Below are positions 1 to 8,188 of a stretch of DNA of 64,000 nt, one piece after another. This DNA comes from Candidatus Microbacterium colombiense (lineage in GTDB: Bacteria > Actinomycetota > Actinomycetes > Actinomycetales > Microbacteriaceae). A model generated the notes under the pieces. The model worked only from the letters and a program-made list of their open reading frames with translations, ran no database searches and was not told the DNA's origin. Position numbers and translations under genes: made by a program. Where the stretch lies: the NCBI GenBank assembly GCA_029203165.1, contig CP119308.1, positions 3,534,001 to 3,598,000 of the forward strand, read 5' to 3'. Numbering within the stretch: the stretch's first letter is position 1; each line of letters opens with the position of its first letter.

Positions 1-473
1 CGTCCGATCGAGTCGTCGCCGATGATCGCGAACGGGCCGATCGGCACCGGGCCGCCGAACTCGTCCGCCATGGCTGTGATCACGCAGGGGATCTCCTCGC
101 CGCGCGCCGCCCAGGCCACCGCGTAGGTCGAATGCGTGTGTACGACGCCGCCGACCTCCGGCATGTTCCGGTAGACGTAGGCGTGGGCTGCGGTGTCGCT
201 CGACGGCGAGCGGTCGCTGCCCGGTGTGCCGGAGATGACAGCACCGTCGAGGTCGCACAGGATCATGTTCTCGGGCGTGAGGTCGTCGTAGCTCACGCCG
301 GACGGCTTGATCACGAACAGGTCGGCGCCGGGCACGCGACCGGAGACGTTGCCGCCCGTCCAGACGACGAGCCCGTAACGCACCAGTTCGCCGTGCAGGC
401 GGGCGACGTCGGCGCGGACTTTCCGGATGGACGCGTCGATGGCGGGGGTGAAGGCGGGGGCTTCGTTGCTCAC
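1..473 (-). CDS. araD: L-ribulose-5-phosphate 4-epimerase-like protein, 3' end outside window
   Basis: Class II aldolase/epimerase family. The expected reaction is L-ribulose 5-phosphate to D-xylulose 5-phosphate, the last step of L-arabinose use, in the cytoplasm. The visible 157 residues start at a GTG (473) and show the family landmarks: a WTGGNVSGR phosphate-binding loop near residue 38, the IKPSGV strand near 60, and the metal-binding HTHSTYA motif near 115. The C-terminal part lies beyond the window edge. Twin palindromic operators sit just upstream and a LacI gene follows on the same strand, which fits an arabinose (AraR-like) regulon. The substrate could be a related pentulose phosphate such as L-xylulose 5-phosphate. 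Confidence 0.85.
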   Translation of the reverse strand, partial: MSNEAPAFTPAIDASIRKVRADVARLHGELVRYGLVVWTGGNVSGRVPGADLFVIKPSGVSYDDLTPENMILCDLDGAVISGTPGSDRSPSSDTAAHAYVYRNMPEVGGVVHTHSTYAVAWAARGEEIPCVITAMADEFGGPVPIGPFAIIGDDSIG

Positions 474-491
474 GGCGGACCTCGAGGTTCT

Positions 492-516
492 GTGACCGGT
501 CACTGTGACCGGTCAC
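492..516. promoter_or_regulatory. Tandem LacI-type operators upstream of araD
   Basis: Two perfect 12 bp palindromes GTGACCGGTCAC at 492-503 and 505-516 lie 19-43 bp before the araD start, centred 13 bp apart. The central CG and the length fit LacI-family operators. The adjacent LacI gene is the natural candidate to bind them; that pairing is inferred. Confidence 0.8.
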
Positions 517-583
517 AGAAGTGTGTCATGCGATTCGGTGACCGTCAAGGCGAGCGTCACGGCGACCGGCTCGCGCGCCGCCC

Positions 584-681
584 GTTCATAACTCCGGAAG
601 AACGTAGGCGCGGCGCGGCGCGGGCCGCGTGTTTCCGGGGGTCCGGTCGAGACGGGTGCGGATTCTTGCGGAGTTATGAAC
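584..681. repeat. Dispersed palindromic element, family A, copy 1
   Basis: A 98 bp element bounded by GTTCATAACTCCG and CGGAGTTATGAAC as inverted repeats, lying between araD and the 3' end of the LacI gene. It belongs to a five-copy family in this window (36107, 52353, 58780, 63071). This copy has the A/T version of the variable arm base pair, and its interior is the most diverged. Confidence 0.85.
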
Positions 682-726
682 GCGCCCGGGCGGAGCCGCG
701 CGATGCCGGGGCGGAGCCGGGCGGGT

Positions 727-1740
727 TCAGCTGCGCGGAGGGGCGACCGAGGCGCGGGCGACGAACTCCGGCGCGACGGGCGCCAGATCGGCCGCCTGAT
801 CGTCGGACCCGCCGACGATCACCGCGACCGCGCGCCGCGCGAGTTCGTCGAAGTCCTGCCGCACGGTCGTGAGCTTCGGCCAGTAGTACGCGGCATCGGG
901 GATGTCGTCGAACCCCACGACGCTGACGTCGCCGGGCACCGACAGCCCGGCCTCGTGCAGTCCGCCGAGCAACCCGAGGGCCATCTGATCGTTCGCGGCG
1001 AACACGGCCGTGACTCCCGCCGCGCGCACGGCATCGACTGCGGCGTACCCCGAGCCCGCCGACCAGTCCCCCGCAATCACGGGGCCCGCGCTCAGCCCGC
1101 GCGCGGCGATCTCGGCGGCGAACCCTTCGGCACGCGATTCGGCCTCGAGCCAGTCGACCGGGCCGGCGAGGTGCGCGATGCGGGTGTGTCCGGCGTCGGC
1201 CAGCGCGGCGACCGCGAGACGCGCGCCCGCCGCCTGATCCACCGAGAGTCCGGGTGCTCCCCGACCGGCCGAGTGCAGCGTGATCACCGGCACGTCGATG
1301 CGCAGATCGTCGAGCGCTGCCAGGGTGCGGGCGTGCGGCGCGACGACCACGATGCCCTCCACGCCCTGTGCGACCAAGTGGTCGACGGCCGCGACGACGG
1401 CCGCCGCGTCTCCCGCGTCCGCGAACGCCGCGCTGACCCAGTACCCCGCATCACGCGCCGAGGCCTCGAGTGCGGCGATGCTGCGCGACGGCCCGTACTG
1501 CAGCGCGTCGGAGGCGAGCACGCCGAGCGTGCGGGAGCGGCGAGTGCCCAGCGCGCGGGCCGCATTGTTCATGCGGTAGCCGAGCTCCGCCATCGCCGTG
1601 CGGACGCGTTCCAGCGTCTCGGGGGCGACGTCGGGGTGGTCGTTCAGCACTCGCGACACGGTCTGACGTGACACTCCGGCGCGGGCGGCGACGTCCCGCA
1701 CGCCGACGGTTCGGCGGGGCTCGCTGCTCGTGTCGCTCAC
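727..1740 (-). CDS. LacI-family transcriptional regulator, AraR-like
   Basis: A 337-residue sugar-responsive repressor. The N-terminal helix-turn-helix (VRDVAARAGVSRQTVSRVLN) is followed by the hinge and a periplasmic-binding-like sensor domain ending in the usual FDDIPDA...LTTVRQDF segment. The GTG at 1740 is chosen because it puts the helix-turn-helix at the usual distance from the N terminus; longer in-frame extensions lack family similarity. The gene is divergent from the SDR gene at 1798 and sits upstream of araD on the same strand, separated by palindrome family A copy 1 and the twin GTGACCGGTCAC sites. Control of araD and the genes beyond the window edge is inferred. Confidence 0.85.
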   Translation of the reverse strand: MSDTSSEPRRTVGVRDVAARAGVSRQTVSRVLNDHPDVAPETLERVRTAMAELGYRMNNAARALGTRRSRTLGVLASDALQYGPSRSIAALEASARDAGYWVSAAFADAGDAAAVVAAVDHLVAQGVEGIVVVAPHARTLAALDDLRIDVPVITLHSAGRGAPGLSVDQAAGARLAVAALADAGHTRIAHLAGPVDWLEAESRAEGFAAEIAARGLSAGPVIAGDWSAGSGYAAVDAVRAAGVTAVFAANDQMALGLLGGLHEAGLSVPGDVSVVGFDDIPDAAYYWPKLTTVRQDFDELARRAVAVIVGGSDDQAADLAPVAPEFVARASVAPPRS

Positions 1741-1797
1741 GCCGACCACTGTACGACGACGGATGCCACCGACTCGCCGTCGTGCCACTCTGGTGAC

Positions 1798-2643
1798 ATG
1801 CGCATCGCACTCACTGGTTCATCCGGCAAGCTCGGCAGCGTCGTCGCACGGGAGCTCCGCGCGCACGGCTACGAGGTCATCGGCATGGACGTCGCGGGCA
1901 CCCGCGGCCCCGACTTCGTGCAGGTAGACCTGACCGACTACGGCCAGGTCATCGATGCTTTCACGGCCGTGGGCGACCGGCACGACGGCATCGACGCGGT
2001 CGTACATCTGGGTGCGATCCCGGCGCCGGGCATCCGCAGCGATGTCGCGACCTTCCACAACAACATGCCCGCCACGTTCAACGTGTTCTGGGCCGCAGTG
2101 CGGCTCGGCATCCGCCGCATCGTCTACGCATCGAGCGAGACCGTGCTCGGACTGCCGTTCGATGTGCCACCGCCCTACGTCCCGGTCGACGAGGAGTACC
2201 CCGCACGGCCGGAGTCGGTGTACTCGCTCGTGAAGACGCTCGAGGAGCAGTTGGCGCGGGAGCTGGTGCGCTGGCATCCCGAAGTATCGATCACGGCCCT
2301 GCGGTTCTCCAACGTCATGGTCCCCGAGGACTACGCCGAGTTCCCGGACTTCGACGCCGACGCCCTCCGTCGCAAATGGAACCTCTGGGGCTACATCGAC
2401 GCCCGCGACGGCGCCCAGGCCGTGCAGCGAGCGCTGGAGGTCGCCGCTCCCGGGTTCGACAACTTCATCATCGCGGCTGCCGACACCGTGATGTCACGGC
2501 CGAACGCGGAGCTGCTCGCCGAGGTCTTCCCCGATGCGCCGGTGGCGCGCGAGGTCGCGCCGAACGAGACGCTGCTGTCGATCGACAAGGCACGGCGTGT
2601 GCTCGGATTCGACCCGCAGCACTCCTGGCGCGACCACGTCTGA
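1798..2643 (+). CDS. NAD-dependent epimerase/dehydratase (extended SDR)
   Basis: A 281-residue Rossmann-fold oxidoreductase. It has the N-terminal nucleotide loop TGSSGKLGS (GxxGxxG), the serine-containing YASSE segment near 115 and the catalytic YSLVK (YxxxK) near 143. Its size and motifs resemble uronate dehydrogenases and other small sugar-nucleotide or sugar dehydrogenases, but the substrate cannot be read from sequence. It is divergent from the AraR-like regulator with only 57 bp between the starts and no clear Shine-Dalgarno site, so the mRNA may be nearly leaderless. Sharing a control region with the arabinose regulator suggests a role in the same sugar programme. Confidence 0.75.
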   Translation: MRIALTGSSGKLGSVVARELRAHGYEVIGMDVAGTRGPDFVQVDLTDYGQVIDAFTAVGDRHDGIDAVVHLGAIPAPGIRSDVATFHNNMPATFNVFWAAVRLGIRRIVYASSETVLGLPFDVPPPYVPVDEEYPARPESVYSLVKTLEEQLARELVRWHPEVSITALRFSNVMVPEDYAEFPDFDADALRRKWNLWGYIDARDGAQAVQRALEVAAPGFDNFIIAAADTVMSRPNAELLAEVFPDAPVAREVAPNETLLSIDKARRVLGFDPQHSWRDHV

Positions 2644-2732
2644 CCGGACAGACTTTCCCCACCCGTCCTGAGACGGGTTCCCTCCGGTCCTCTGCCCTGT
2701 CTTGACCCGTGTCCCGGCGCTACCGTGGAGCC

Positions 2733-3164
2733 ATGCGATCGACTCAGCGCCCGCCCCGCGCCCTCCGTTTCGGCCTCATCGGCATCGCAGCGTTCAATCT
2801 GCTCTCGGCACTGGCCGGCATGGTGGGTCTGACCGTCGGCGGCGGAATGGGGATCCCGCTCGACTGGATCGAGGGGAGCATCTTCGACTCCTACGTCTGG
2901 CCCGGCGTGATCCTCGGGGTCGTGGTCGGCGGGGTGCAGGCGCTCGCGCTGGTCGCGCAGTTCCGCGGCTACACCGTCGCCTGGGGCCTGCACGCGACCG
3001 CCGGCCTGACGATGATGATCTGGATCTTCGTGGAGATCGCGATCATGCTCGTGTGGTCGCCCCTGCACGGCATCTACTTCATCACGGGGCTGGTCCAGAC
3101 GATCCTCGCGGTGCTCGCGCTCGGCGCCTGGCCGCGGCCGTTCCTGGCGCGGACACCACGCTAG
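2733..3164 (+). CDS. Small four-helix membrane protein of unknown function
   Basis: A 143-residue protein with four hydrophobic segments at about residues 12-35, 50-73, 85-107 and 113-132, and short charged ends. I do not recognise the family. The ATG at 2733 is preferred over a GTG at 2709 because GGAG lies just before it and the helix arrangement is complete. The gene points toward the end of the furanose transporter operon with only 26 bp between the two stop codons, and shows no obvious link to the sugar genes. Confidence 0.6.
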   Translation: MRSTQRPPRALRFGLIGIAAFNLLSALAGMVGLTVGGGMGIPLDWIEGSIFDSYVWPGVILGVVVGGVQALALVAQFRGYTVAWGLHATAGLTMMIWIFVEIAIMLVWSPLHGIYFITGLVQTILAVLALGAWPRPFLARTPR

Positions 3165-3190
3165 AGACGCTCCGGTCGCAGACGCAGCCG

Positions 3191-4228
3191 CTATTCCTTC
3201 TTGCGCGTCACCGCGCGCTGCAGCAGCACGAACACCAGCAGGATGCCGCCCGTGATGATGGTGGTCATCTCGGGCGGGATGCCGCCGTCACGAGTGATCA
3301 GCACGGTCATGAGCCCGAGCACGAGGGCTCCGACGACCGAGCCGAGCACGTAGCCGTAGGCCCCGGTGAGCACCGTGCCGCCGATCACCGCGGCGGCGAT
3401 CGCGTCGAGTTCCCATCCGATTCCGGTGATGTTCTGCGCCGTACCGAGGCGTGCCGTGTAGAGCACGGCGGCGAGGCCGGCGAGCGAGCCGCTGATCACG
3501 TAGACGAGCACCTTGGTGCGCGCGACCGGGAGACCCATCAGCAGTGCGGAGTTCTCGGATCCGCCGATCGCGTAGACCGTACGCCCTGTGCGGGTGCGGT
3601 GCAGCACGAAGAAGGCGATGAGCACGACGACGATCGCGATGATCACCGCCGGCGTGATGACCAGATCGTTCACCTTCGGTCCGTCGATGATCTTGATCTT
3701 CTCGGCGATCAGACGGATCGGCGAGTCCGCCGGGAGCTGCTCGGGCTTGGTGCTCAGCAGCGAGGCGAGACCGCGCCCGAGGAACATCATGGCGAGCGTC
3801 GCGATGAACGGCTGCACGTTGAAGTACCGGATCAGCACACCGGAGACGAGTCCGAAGAGCCCGCCGATGACGATCATGAGCACGATCACGACGAGCGGAT
3901 CCCACCCTGCGTTCGAGAGCATGACCCCGGCGACGGACGAGACCGCGATGACCGATCCGACCGAGAGGTCGATGCCGCCCGTGAGGATGACGAAGGTGAG
4001 CGCGACGGCGAGCACGATGAGGTGCGCATTGTTGATCAGCAGGTTCGACAGCGTGCTCGCCTGCACGATCTTCCCGTAGGCGATCTCGCCATAGACGATC
4101 ATGCCGACGAAGATGATCACCGAGGCGATGGTCGGCACGACCGAGGGATTCGCCGTGAGCTGGCGCCGGATGCGATCCACGAAGCTCGGGCCGGCACTCT
4201 GGACTGGTGCTGCGGCGATGACACTCAT
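3191..4228 (-). CDS. yjfF: Furanose ABC transporter permease (YjfF-like)
   Basis: A 345-residue inner-membrane permease of the RbsC/YjfF family. It shows several hydrophobic helices and the conserved LTGGIDLSVGS loop near residue 80 that contacts the ATPase in this family. It is the last of four transporter genes and overlaps the preceding permease by ATGA (start 4228, upstream stop 4225), so translation is likely coupled. With YtfT-, YtfR- and YtfQ-like neighbours it should form a galactofuranose/arabinofuranose-type importer. The exact sugar is inferred from the araD and arabinosidase context. A longer open frame extends upstream, but it merely overlaps the preceding permease in another frame. 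Confidence 0.85.
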   Translation of the reverse strand: MSVIAAAPVQSAGPSFVDRIRRQLTANPSVVPTIASVIIFVGMIVYGEIAYGKIVQASTLSNLLINNAHLIVLAVALTFVILTGGIDLSVGSVIAVSSVAGVMLSNAGWDPLVVIVLMIVIGGLFGLVSGVLIRYFNVQPFIATLAMMFLGRGLASLLSTKPEQLPADSPIRLIAEKIKIIDGPKVNDLVITPAVIIAIVVVLIAFFVLHRTRTGRTVYAIGGSENSALLMGLPVARTKVLVYVISGSLAGLAAVLYTARLGTAQNITGIGWELDAIAAAVIGGTVLTGAYGYVLGSVVGALVLGLMTVLITRDGGIPPEMTTIITGGILLVFVLLQRAVTRKKE

Positions 4229-5301
4229 GCTGCCGCCTCCTTCACGATCTCGACTCGCGGCGAAGGGGGCTGTGCCTTCCTGCGACGTTGGAACCAGCTG
4301 CGCACCCGCTCGGACTGCAGCAGGCAGATGGCGACGATCACGATCGCCTTGAATGCCGGGGTGGCCGACGACGAGACGCCGAGGAACAGCACCGTCTTGT
4401 CGAGGGTCGCGATCAGGAGGGCGCCGACGAAGGCGCCGCTGAGCGAGAACTTGCCACCGGCGAGCGAGGCGCCGCCGATGACCACGGCGAGGATCGCATC
4501 CAGCTCGAGCTGATAGCCGGTACGGGAGATGTCGACGGTCATGACACTGCCGACCGACATGACCCCGGCGATGCCCGCGAGGATGCCGCTGAGCACATAG
4601 GTCGTCAGCAGGAGGCCTTTCGGCTTGATGCCGGCCATCCTGCTCGCCTTGGGGTTGATGCCGATGGCTTCGATCATGAGGCCGAGAGCGCTGCGGCGCA
4701 CGACCCACGCGACGACGAGCACGATCACCACGGCGAGCAGGAACACCACGGGGATGCCGATCACGAAGCCGTTCGCGATCCAACGGAAGGGATCGCTCGA
4801 CGCCGCGGTGTTCTGTCCGCCCGTGATGACCTTGGCGATGCCTCGTCCGGCGAGCATCAGCACGAGCGTCGCGATGAAGGGTTGGAGCCCGACGTAGGCG
4901 ACGAGGATGCCGTTCACCGCACCGAGGATGGCGGTGACCAGCAGCGCGAGGCCCACAGCGGAGAGGGCGACGCCGACCGAGCCCGAGTCGTTCGCCGCCG
5001 CGAGGAACTCCATCGACACGGCTCCGGCGACGGCCATCAGCGAACCGACCGAGAGATCGATGCCGCCGGTCGCGATCACGAGCGACATGCCGACCGCGAT
5101 CATCATGATGGGTGCCGCCTGGCGGAGGATGTCGATCAGGTTGCCGACGAGGTTGCCGTTGTTCGGGTTGATCGAGATCGCGAGATAGGTCGGATCCTTG
5201 AGCACGTTCAACGCGAGGAGCGCGACGATCGCGACGATACCCCAGAAGAACGGCTTGCGGATCAGGTCGCGCCACACGGACGCACGAGCGGATGCGCTCA
5301 T
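4225..5301 (-). CDS. ytfT: Furanose ABC transporter permease (YtfT-like)
   Basis: A 358-residue polytopic permease of the RbsC family with the hallmark VIATGGIDLSVGS loop near residue 75 and a second conserved VIGGASLAGGKFSLSG loop near 270. It pairs with the YjfF-like permease to form a heterodimeric channel. It overlaps both neighbours by four bases (ATGA at 5298-5301 and 4225-4228), a tight operon. The C terminus is extended and basic (a QRRRKAQPP stretch). The substrate class is inferred from the YtfQ-like binding protein encoded first in the operon. Confidence 0.85.
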   Translation of the reverse strand: MSASARASVWRDLIRKPFFWGIVAIVALLALNVLKDPTYLAISINPNNGNLVGNLIDILRQAAPIMMIAVGMSLVIATGGIDLSVGSLMAVAGAVSMEFLAAANDSGSVGVALSAVGLALLVTAILGAVNGILVAYVGLQPFIATLVLMLAGRGIAKVITGGQNTAASSDPFRWIANGFVIGIPVVFLLAVVIVLVVAWVVRRSALGLMIEAIGINPKASRMAGIKPKGLLLTTYVLSGILAGIAGVMSVGSVMTVDISRTGYQLELDAILAVVIGGASLAGGKFSLSGAFVGALLIATLDKTVLFLGVSSSATPAFKAIVIVAICLLQSERVRSWFQRRRKAQPPSPRVEIVKEAAA

Positions 5302-6932
5302 CGGGTCTCCCCCTCGACGGTCTCGGGCTGCACATCGGAAGCGGCGACGGGAGCGGCGTGGACGACCTCGATCACGTCGAGCTCCTGCTCGAGGGTGGTC
5401 GCCGCGGCCTCCACTCCGTGGGCGGCGATCACATCGACGATCTCCTGCGCCGTCACGTCGGGTCCGTTCTGGATCTCGCCGATCTTGCTGTGATCCTTGA
5501 GCACGACGATGCGCTCGGACAGGCGCACGACCTCTTCGAGCTCGGAGGAGACGAAGACGACGGCGACCCCTTGGTCGGCGAGCTCCGCGACGGCCTCCTG
5601 GATCTCGGCCTTGGCGCCGACGTCGATGCCCCGGGTGGGCTCATCCAGGATGAGTAGTTCCGGCTCGGTGGCGAGCCAGCGCCCGAGGAGCACCTTCTGC
5701 TGGTTGCCGCCCGACAGGTTCTTGATCATCCGCTCCGGATCGGCCGGACGCACGTTGAGCGCGGCGATGTACTTGTCGACGATCGCGTCCTGCTCCTTGC
5801 GCGGCATCGGCCGCGCCCACCCGCGCTTGGCCTGGACGGCGAGGATGATGTTCTCGCGGATCGTGAGATCGCCGATGATGCCCTCGTCCCGCCTGTTCTC
5901 GGTCGAGAAGGCGATGCGGTGCGCGAGAGCGGCAGACGGCGAGGAGAGGTCGACCTTGCGCCCCTTGACGGTGATCCGGCCCGACTCGGTGCGGTCCGCG
6001 CCATACAACAGCCGCGCGAGTTCCGTGCGTCCGGAGCCGAGGAGCCCGGCGAAGCCGACGACCTCCCCCGGACGGATGTCGAGGTCTGTGGCGTGCACGG
6101 CGCCGGAGCGGGAGATGCCGGAGGCCGAGAGGAACGCCGCTTCGTCGGCGTCGCGCGGAGTGGTCCGACGGTTGCCGCCGAGCGACTTCAGCGTGTCGAG
6201 GTCCTTGCCGATCATCCGGGAGATGAGGGCATGCCTGTCGAGGTCGCGGGTGAGGTACTCGCCCTCGTACTGCCCGTTGCGCAGGACCGTGAGACGGTCG
6301 CTGATCGCGTAGATCTGGTCGAGGAAGTGCGAGACGAAGAGGATCGCGACGCCCTGGTCGCGCAGGGTGCGCATCACGGCGAAGAGGCCCTCGACCTCTG
6401 CGGCGTCGAGGCTGGACGTCGGCTCATCGAGGATGAGGACCTTGGCCTTGATCGCCATGGCGCGGCTGATGGCGACGAGCTGCTGCATCGCGATCGAGAG
6501 AGTCGAGAGAGGCTGGCGGGTGTCGAGGTGGTCCAGCCCGAGACGGGCGAGCGCCTCGGTGGCGGCGTGATGTGTGGCCCGCCAGTTGACGCCGAGGACT
6601 CCGCGCACCTCGTGTCCGAGCATGACGTTCTCACCGATGGTGAGGTTGGGGGCGAGGTTCACCTCCTGGTAGACGGTCGAGATCCCGGAGGCCTGCGCGT
6701 CGCCCGTGCCGCCGAAGCTCTTCTCCCGACCGGCCACGACGATCGATCCGGCGTCGATCCGGTAAACACCGGTGAGGGCTTTGATCAGCGTCGACTTACC
6801 GGCGCCGTTCTCACCCATGAGCGCGTGCACCTCACCCTGGAAGAGGCGGAAGTCGACTCCGTCGAGCGCCTTCACTCCGGGGAATTCGATGGTGATCCCG
6901 CGCATCTCGACGATGGGCAGTTCTTCGTTCAT
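5298..6932 (-). CDS. ytfR: Furanose ABC transporter ATPase, two nucleotide-binding domains (YtfR-like)
   Basis: A 544-residue RbsA/YtfR-type protein with two fused ABC domains. Domain 1 has Walker A GENGAGKST near residue 40, an LSIAMQQ signature and LILDEPTSSLD. Domain 2 has the degenerate Walker A loop GLLGSGRTE usual for this family, then LSGGNQQ and LILDEPTRGID. About 45 residues beyond the second domain form an acidic tail not needed for the ABC fold. It lies 72 bp after the binding-protein gene, with a stem-loop between, and overlaps the YtfT-like permease by four bases. A close paralogue at 8189 has the same overall plan. Confidence 0.9.
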   Translation of the reverse strand: MNEELPIVEMRGITIEFPGVKALDGVDFRLFQGEVHALMGENGAGKSTLIKALTGVYRIDAGSIVVAGREKSFGGTGDAQASGISTVYQEVNLAPNLTIGENVMLGHEVRGVLGVNWRATHHAATEALARLGLDHLDTRQPLSTLSIAMQQLVAISRAMAIKAKVLILDEPTSSLDAAEVEGLFAVMRTLRDQGVAILFVSHFLDQIYAISDRLTVLRNGQYEGEYLTRDLDRHALISRMIGKDLDTLKSLGGNRRTTPRDADEAAFLSASGISRSGAVHATDLDIRPGEVVGFAGLLGSGRTELARLLYGADRTESGRITVKGRKVDLSSPSAALAHRIAFSTENRRDEGIIGDLTIRENIILAVQAKRGWARPMPRKEQDAIVDKYIAALNVRPADPERMIKNLSGGNQQKVLLGRWLATEPELLILDEPTRGIDVGAKAEIQEAVAELADQGVAVVFVSSELEEVVRLSERIVVLKDHSKIGEIQNGPDVTAQEIVDVIAAHGVEAAATTLEQELDVIEVVHAAPVAASDVQPETVEGETR

Positions 6933-6954
6933 CGTTGTCTCTCCGTCTGTCCGG

Positions 6955-6990
6955 TCCCGAGGGCGGCGCGGGTGGGCGCCACCCTCGGGA
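6955..6990 (-). terminator. Stem-loop between binding protein and ATPase genes
   Basis: TCCCGAGGG (6955-6963) pairs with CCCTCGGGA (6982-6990), and an inner GGCGC/GCGCC stem extends it. The hairpin occupies most of the 72 bp gap after ytfQ. With no T tract it more likely stabilises the upstream mRNA or partly terminates, giving excess binding protein over ATPase. That role is inferred. Confidence 0.65.
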
Positions 6991-7004
6991 TCACGGGGTG
7001 GTGC

Positions 7005-8006
7005 TCAGTACTTGCGGTCCGCCAGAACGGCCTTGGCCGCTTCTGCCGAGTCGAACGCCTCGCTCGGAACGATGATGTAGGACTCGACCGAGTCGCCGGC
7101 GAGAGCCTTCTCGACGACCTCGAGTGCGGTCTCACCGAACAGCGGGTTGTACTCGTGAACGTAGCTGAGCTGACCGTCGGCGAGCGCCTGCATCGCGTTC
7201 TTGGTGCCGTCGATCGTGGCGATCTTCACATCGGTGCCGATGACCAGACCGGCTTCCTCTGCAGCCTGGGCTGCGCCGAGACCCATCTCGTCGTTCTGGG
7301 CGAAGACGAACTGGATGTCGTTGTTGTTGGCCTTGAGCATGGTCTCGAAGACGCTCTTGCCCTCTTCGGCCGACCAGTTGGCGGTCTGCGCGTCGACCTT
7401 GTTCAGCGAGGAGTCGCCGAGGCCTTCGTCGAAGCCCTGGTTGCGCTCGTTCACGACGCCGACACCGGCAGGACCCTCGAGGACGACGTAGTTGCCACCG
7501 TCGGGGAACTCGGCCGCAGCCCAGGTCCCGACCTCCTTGGCGACCTCGACGTTGTCGGGCGCGATGCGGGTGACGTAGAGGCTCGTGTCGTCGGGCTCGA
7601 TACCGCGGTCGAGCAGGATCACAGGGATCTCAGCCTCCTGCGCGAGCTTGAGGGAATCCTCCCAGCCGCTGGCCTCGGTCGCCGACAGGAGGATCACATC
7701 GACGTCCTCGTCGACGAACGACGTGAACGCATCGATCTGCGACTTCTGGTCGAGATTCGTGGCGGGCGCGTACTTCAGGTTGAAGCCTGCCTCTTCAGTG
7801 AACGTGTCCTGGATGTTGCTCTCGTTCGCCTGACGCCATGCGCCTTCGGGTCCGACAGCGACGAATCCGACCGTGGTGAGTTCGCCGGAATCGCCGGAAT
7901 CGCCGGCGCCACCGGAGTCTCCGCTCGAGCATGCGGTCAGGCCGAGCGCGAGCGCGCCGACGGCGACGAGTCCCAGAACTGTACGAGTGCGCTTCATTGC
8001 AGACAT
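7005..8006 (-). CDS. ytfQ: Furanose-binding lipoprotein (YtfQ-like)
   Basis: A 333-residue solute-binding protein of the ribose/galactofuranose cluster. A lipoprotein signal peptide ends in LTAC near residue 26, followed by a Gly/Ser/Asp-rich linker. The mature part resembles E. coli YtfQ in its VGF..VGPEGAWRQANESN start, in ATEASGWEDSLKLAQEAEIPVILLDRGI and in the FAQNDEMGLGA segment. The ATG at 8006 has a strong GAGGAGGAG ribosome site 5-15 bases upstream; a second ATG three codons later is less well spaced. It is the first gene of the transporter operon, preceded by TGTTACCGGGAACA. Confidence 0.88.
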   Translation of the reverse strand: MSAMKRTRTVLGLVAVGALALGLTACSSGDSGGAGDSGDSGELTTVGFVAVGPEGAWRQANESNIQDTFTEEAGFNLKYAPATNLDQKSQIDAFTSFVDEDVDVILLSATEASGWEDSLKLAQEAEIPVILLDRGIEPDDTSLYVTRIAPDNVEVAKEVGTWAAAEFPDGGNYVVLEGPAGVGVVNERNQGFDEGLGDSSLNKVDAQTANWSAEEGKSVFETMLKANNNDIQFVFAQNDEMGLGAAQAAEEAGLVIGTDVKIATIDGTKNAMQALADGQLSYVHEYNPLFGETALEVVEKALAGDSVESYIIVPSEAFDSAEAAKAVLADRKY

Positions 8007-8103
8007 TTTGATCTCCTCCTCGAGATTCCGGGTCGTTTCCCGGGGTGGACCGTGCCGGTCCGAGTGTGATGACAGAACGCCTGGAGGGGCGTCGCGTTGA
8101 TTA

Positions 8104-8117
8104 TGTTACCGGGAACA
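8104..8117. promoter_or_regulatory. LacI operator TGTTACCGGGAACA
   Basis: A near-palindrome matching TGTTACCGGTAACA at 13 of 14 positions, 98 bp before the ytfQ start. The same motif precedes the LacI gene ending at 9730 and the GH43 gene. Confidence 0.75.
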
Positions 8118-8172
8118 ATTTTCGGAACACAAGCATTCGCAGAGGTTCTGGAGCCGTTCGTGATGAATTCGT

Positions 8173-8186
8173 TGTTACCGGACACA
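8173..8186. promoter_or_regulatory. LacI operator TGTTACCGGACACA
   Basis: A second copy of the TGTTACCGGTAACA motif (12 of 14), 56 bp upstream of the first and immediately after the stop codon of the upstream ATPase gene. Two spaced copies would allow cooperative or looped repression of ytfQ. Confidence 0.65.
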
Positions 8187-8188
8187 CA

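Noticed and set aside
2702..2726. TTGACC as a -35 box for the small membrane protein gene
   Set aside because: The best -10-like sequence is only 13 bp away, outside normal spacing.
3191..5335. Apparent 714-codon fusion of two permeases
   Set aside because: The first half is the YtfT gene read in the wrong frame; the true YjfF gene starts at the ATGA overlap at 4228 with normal family length.
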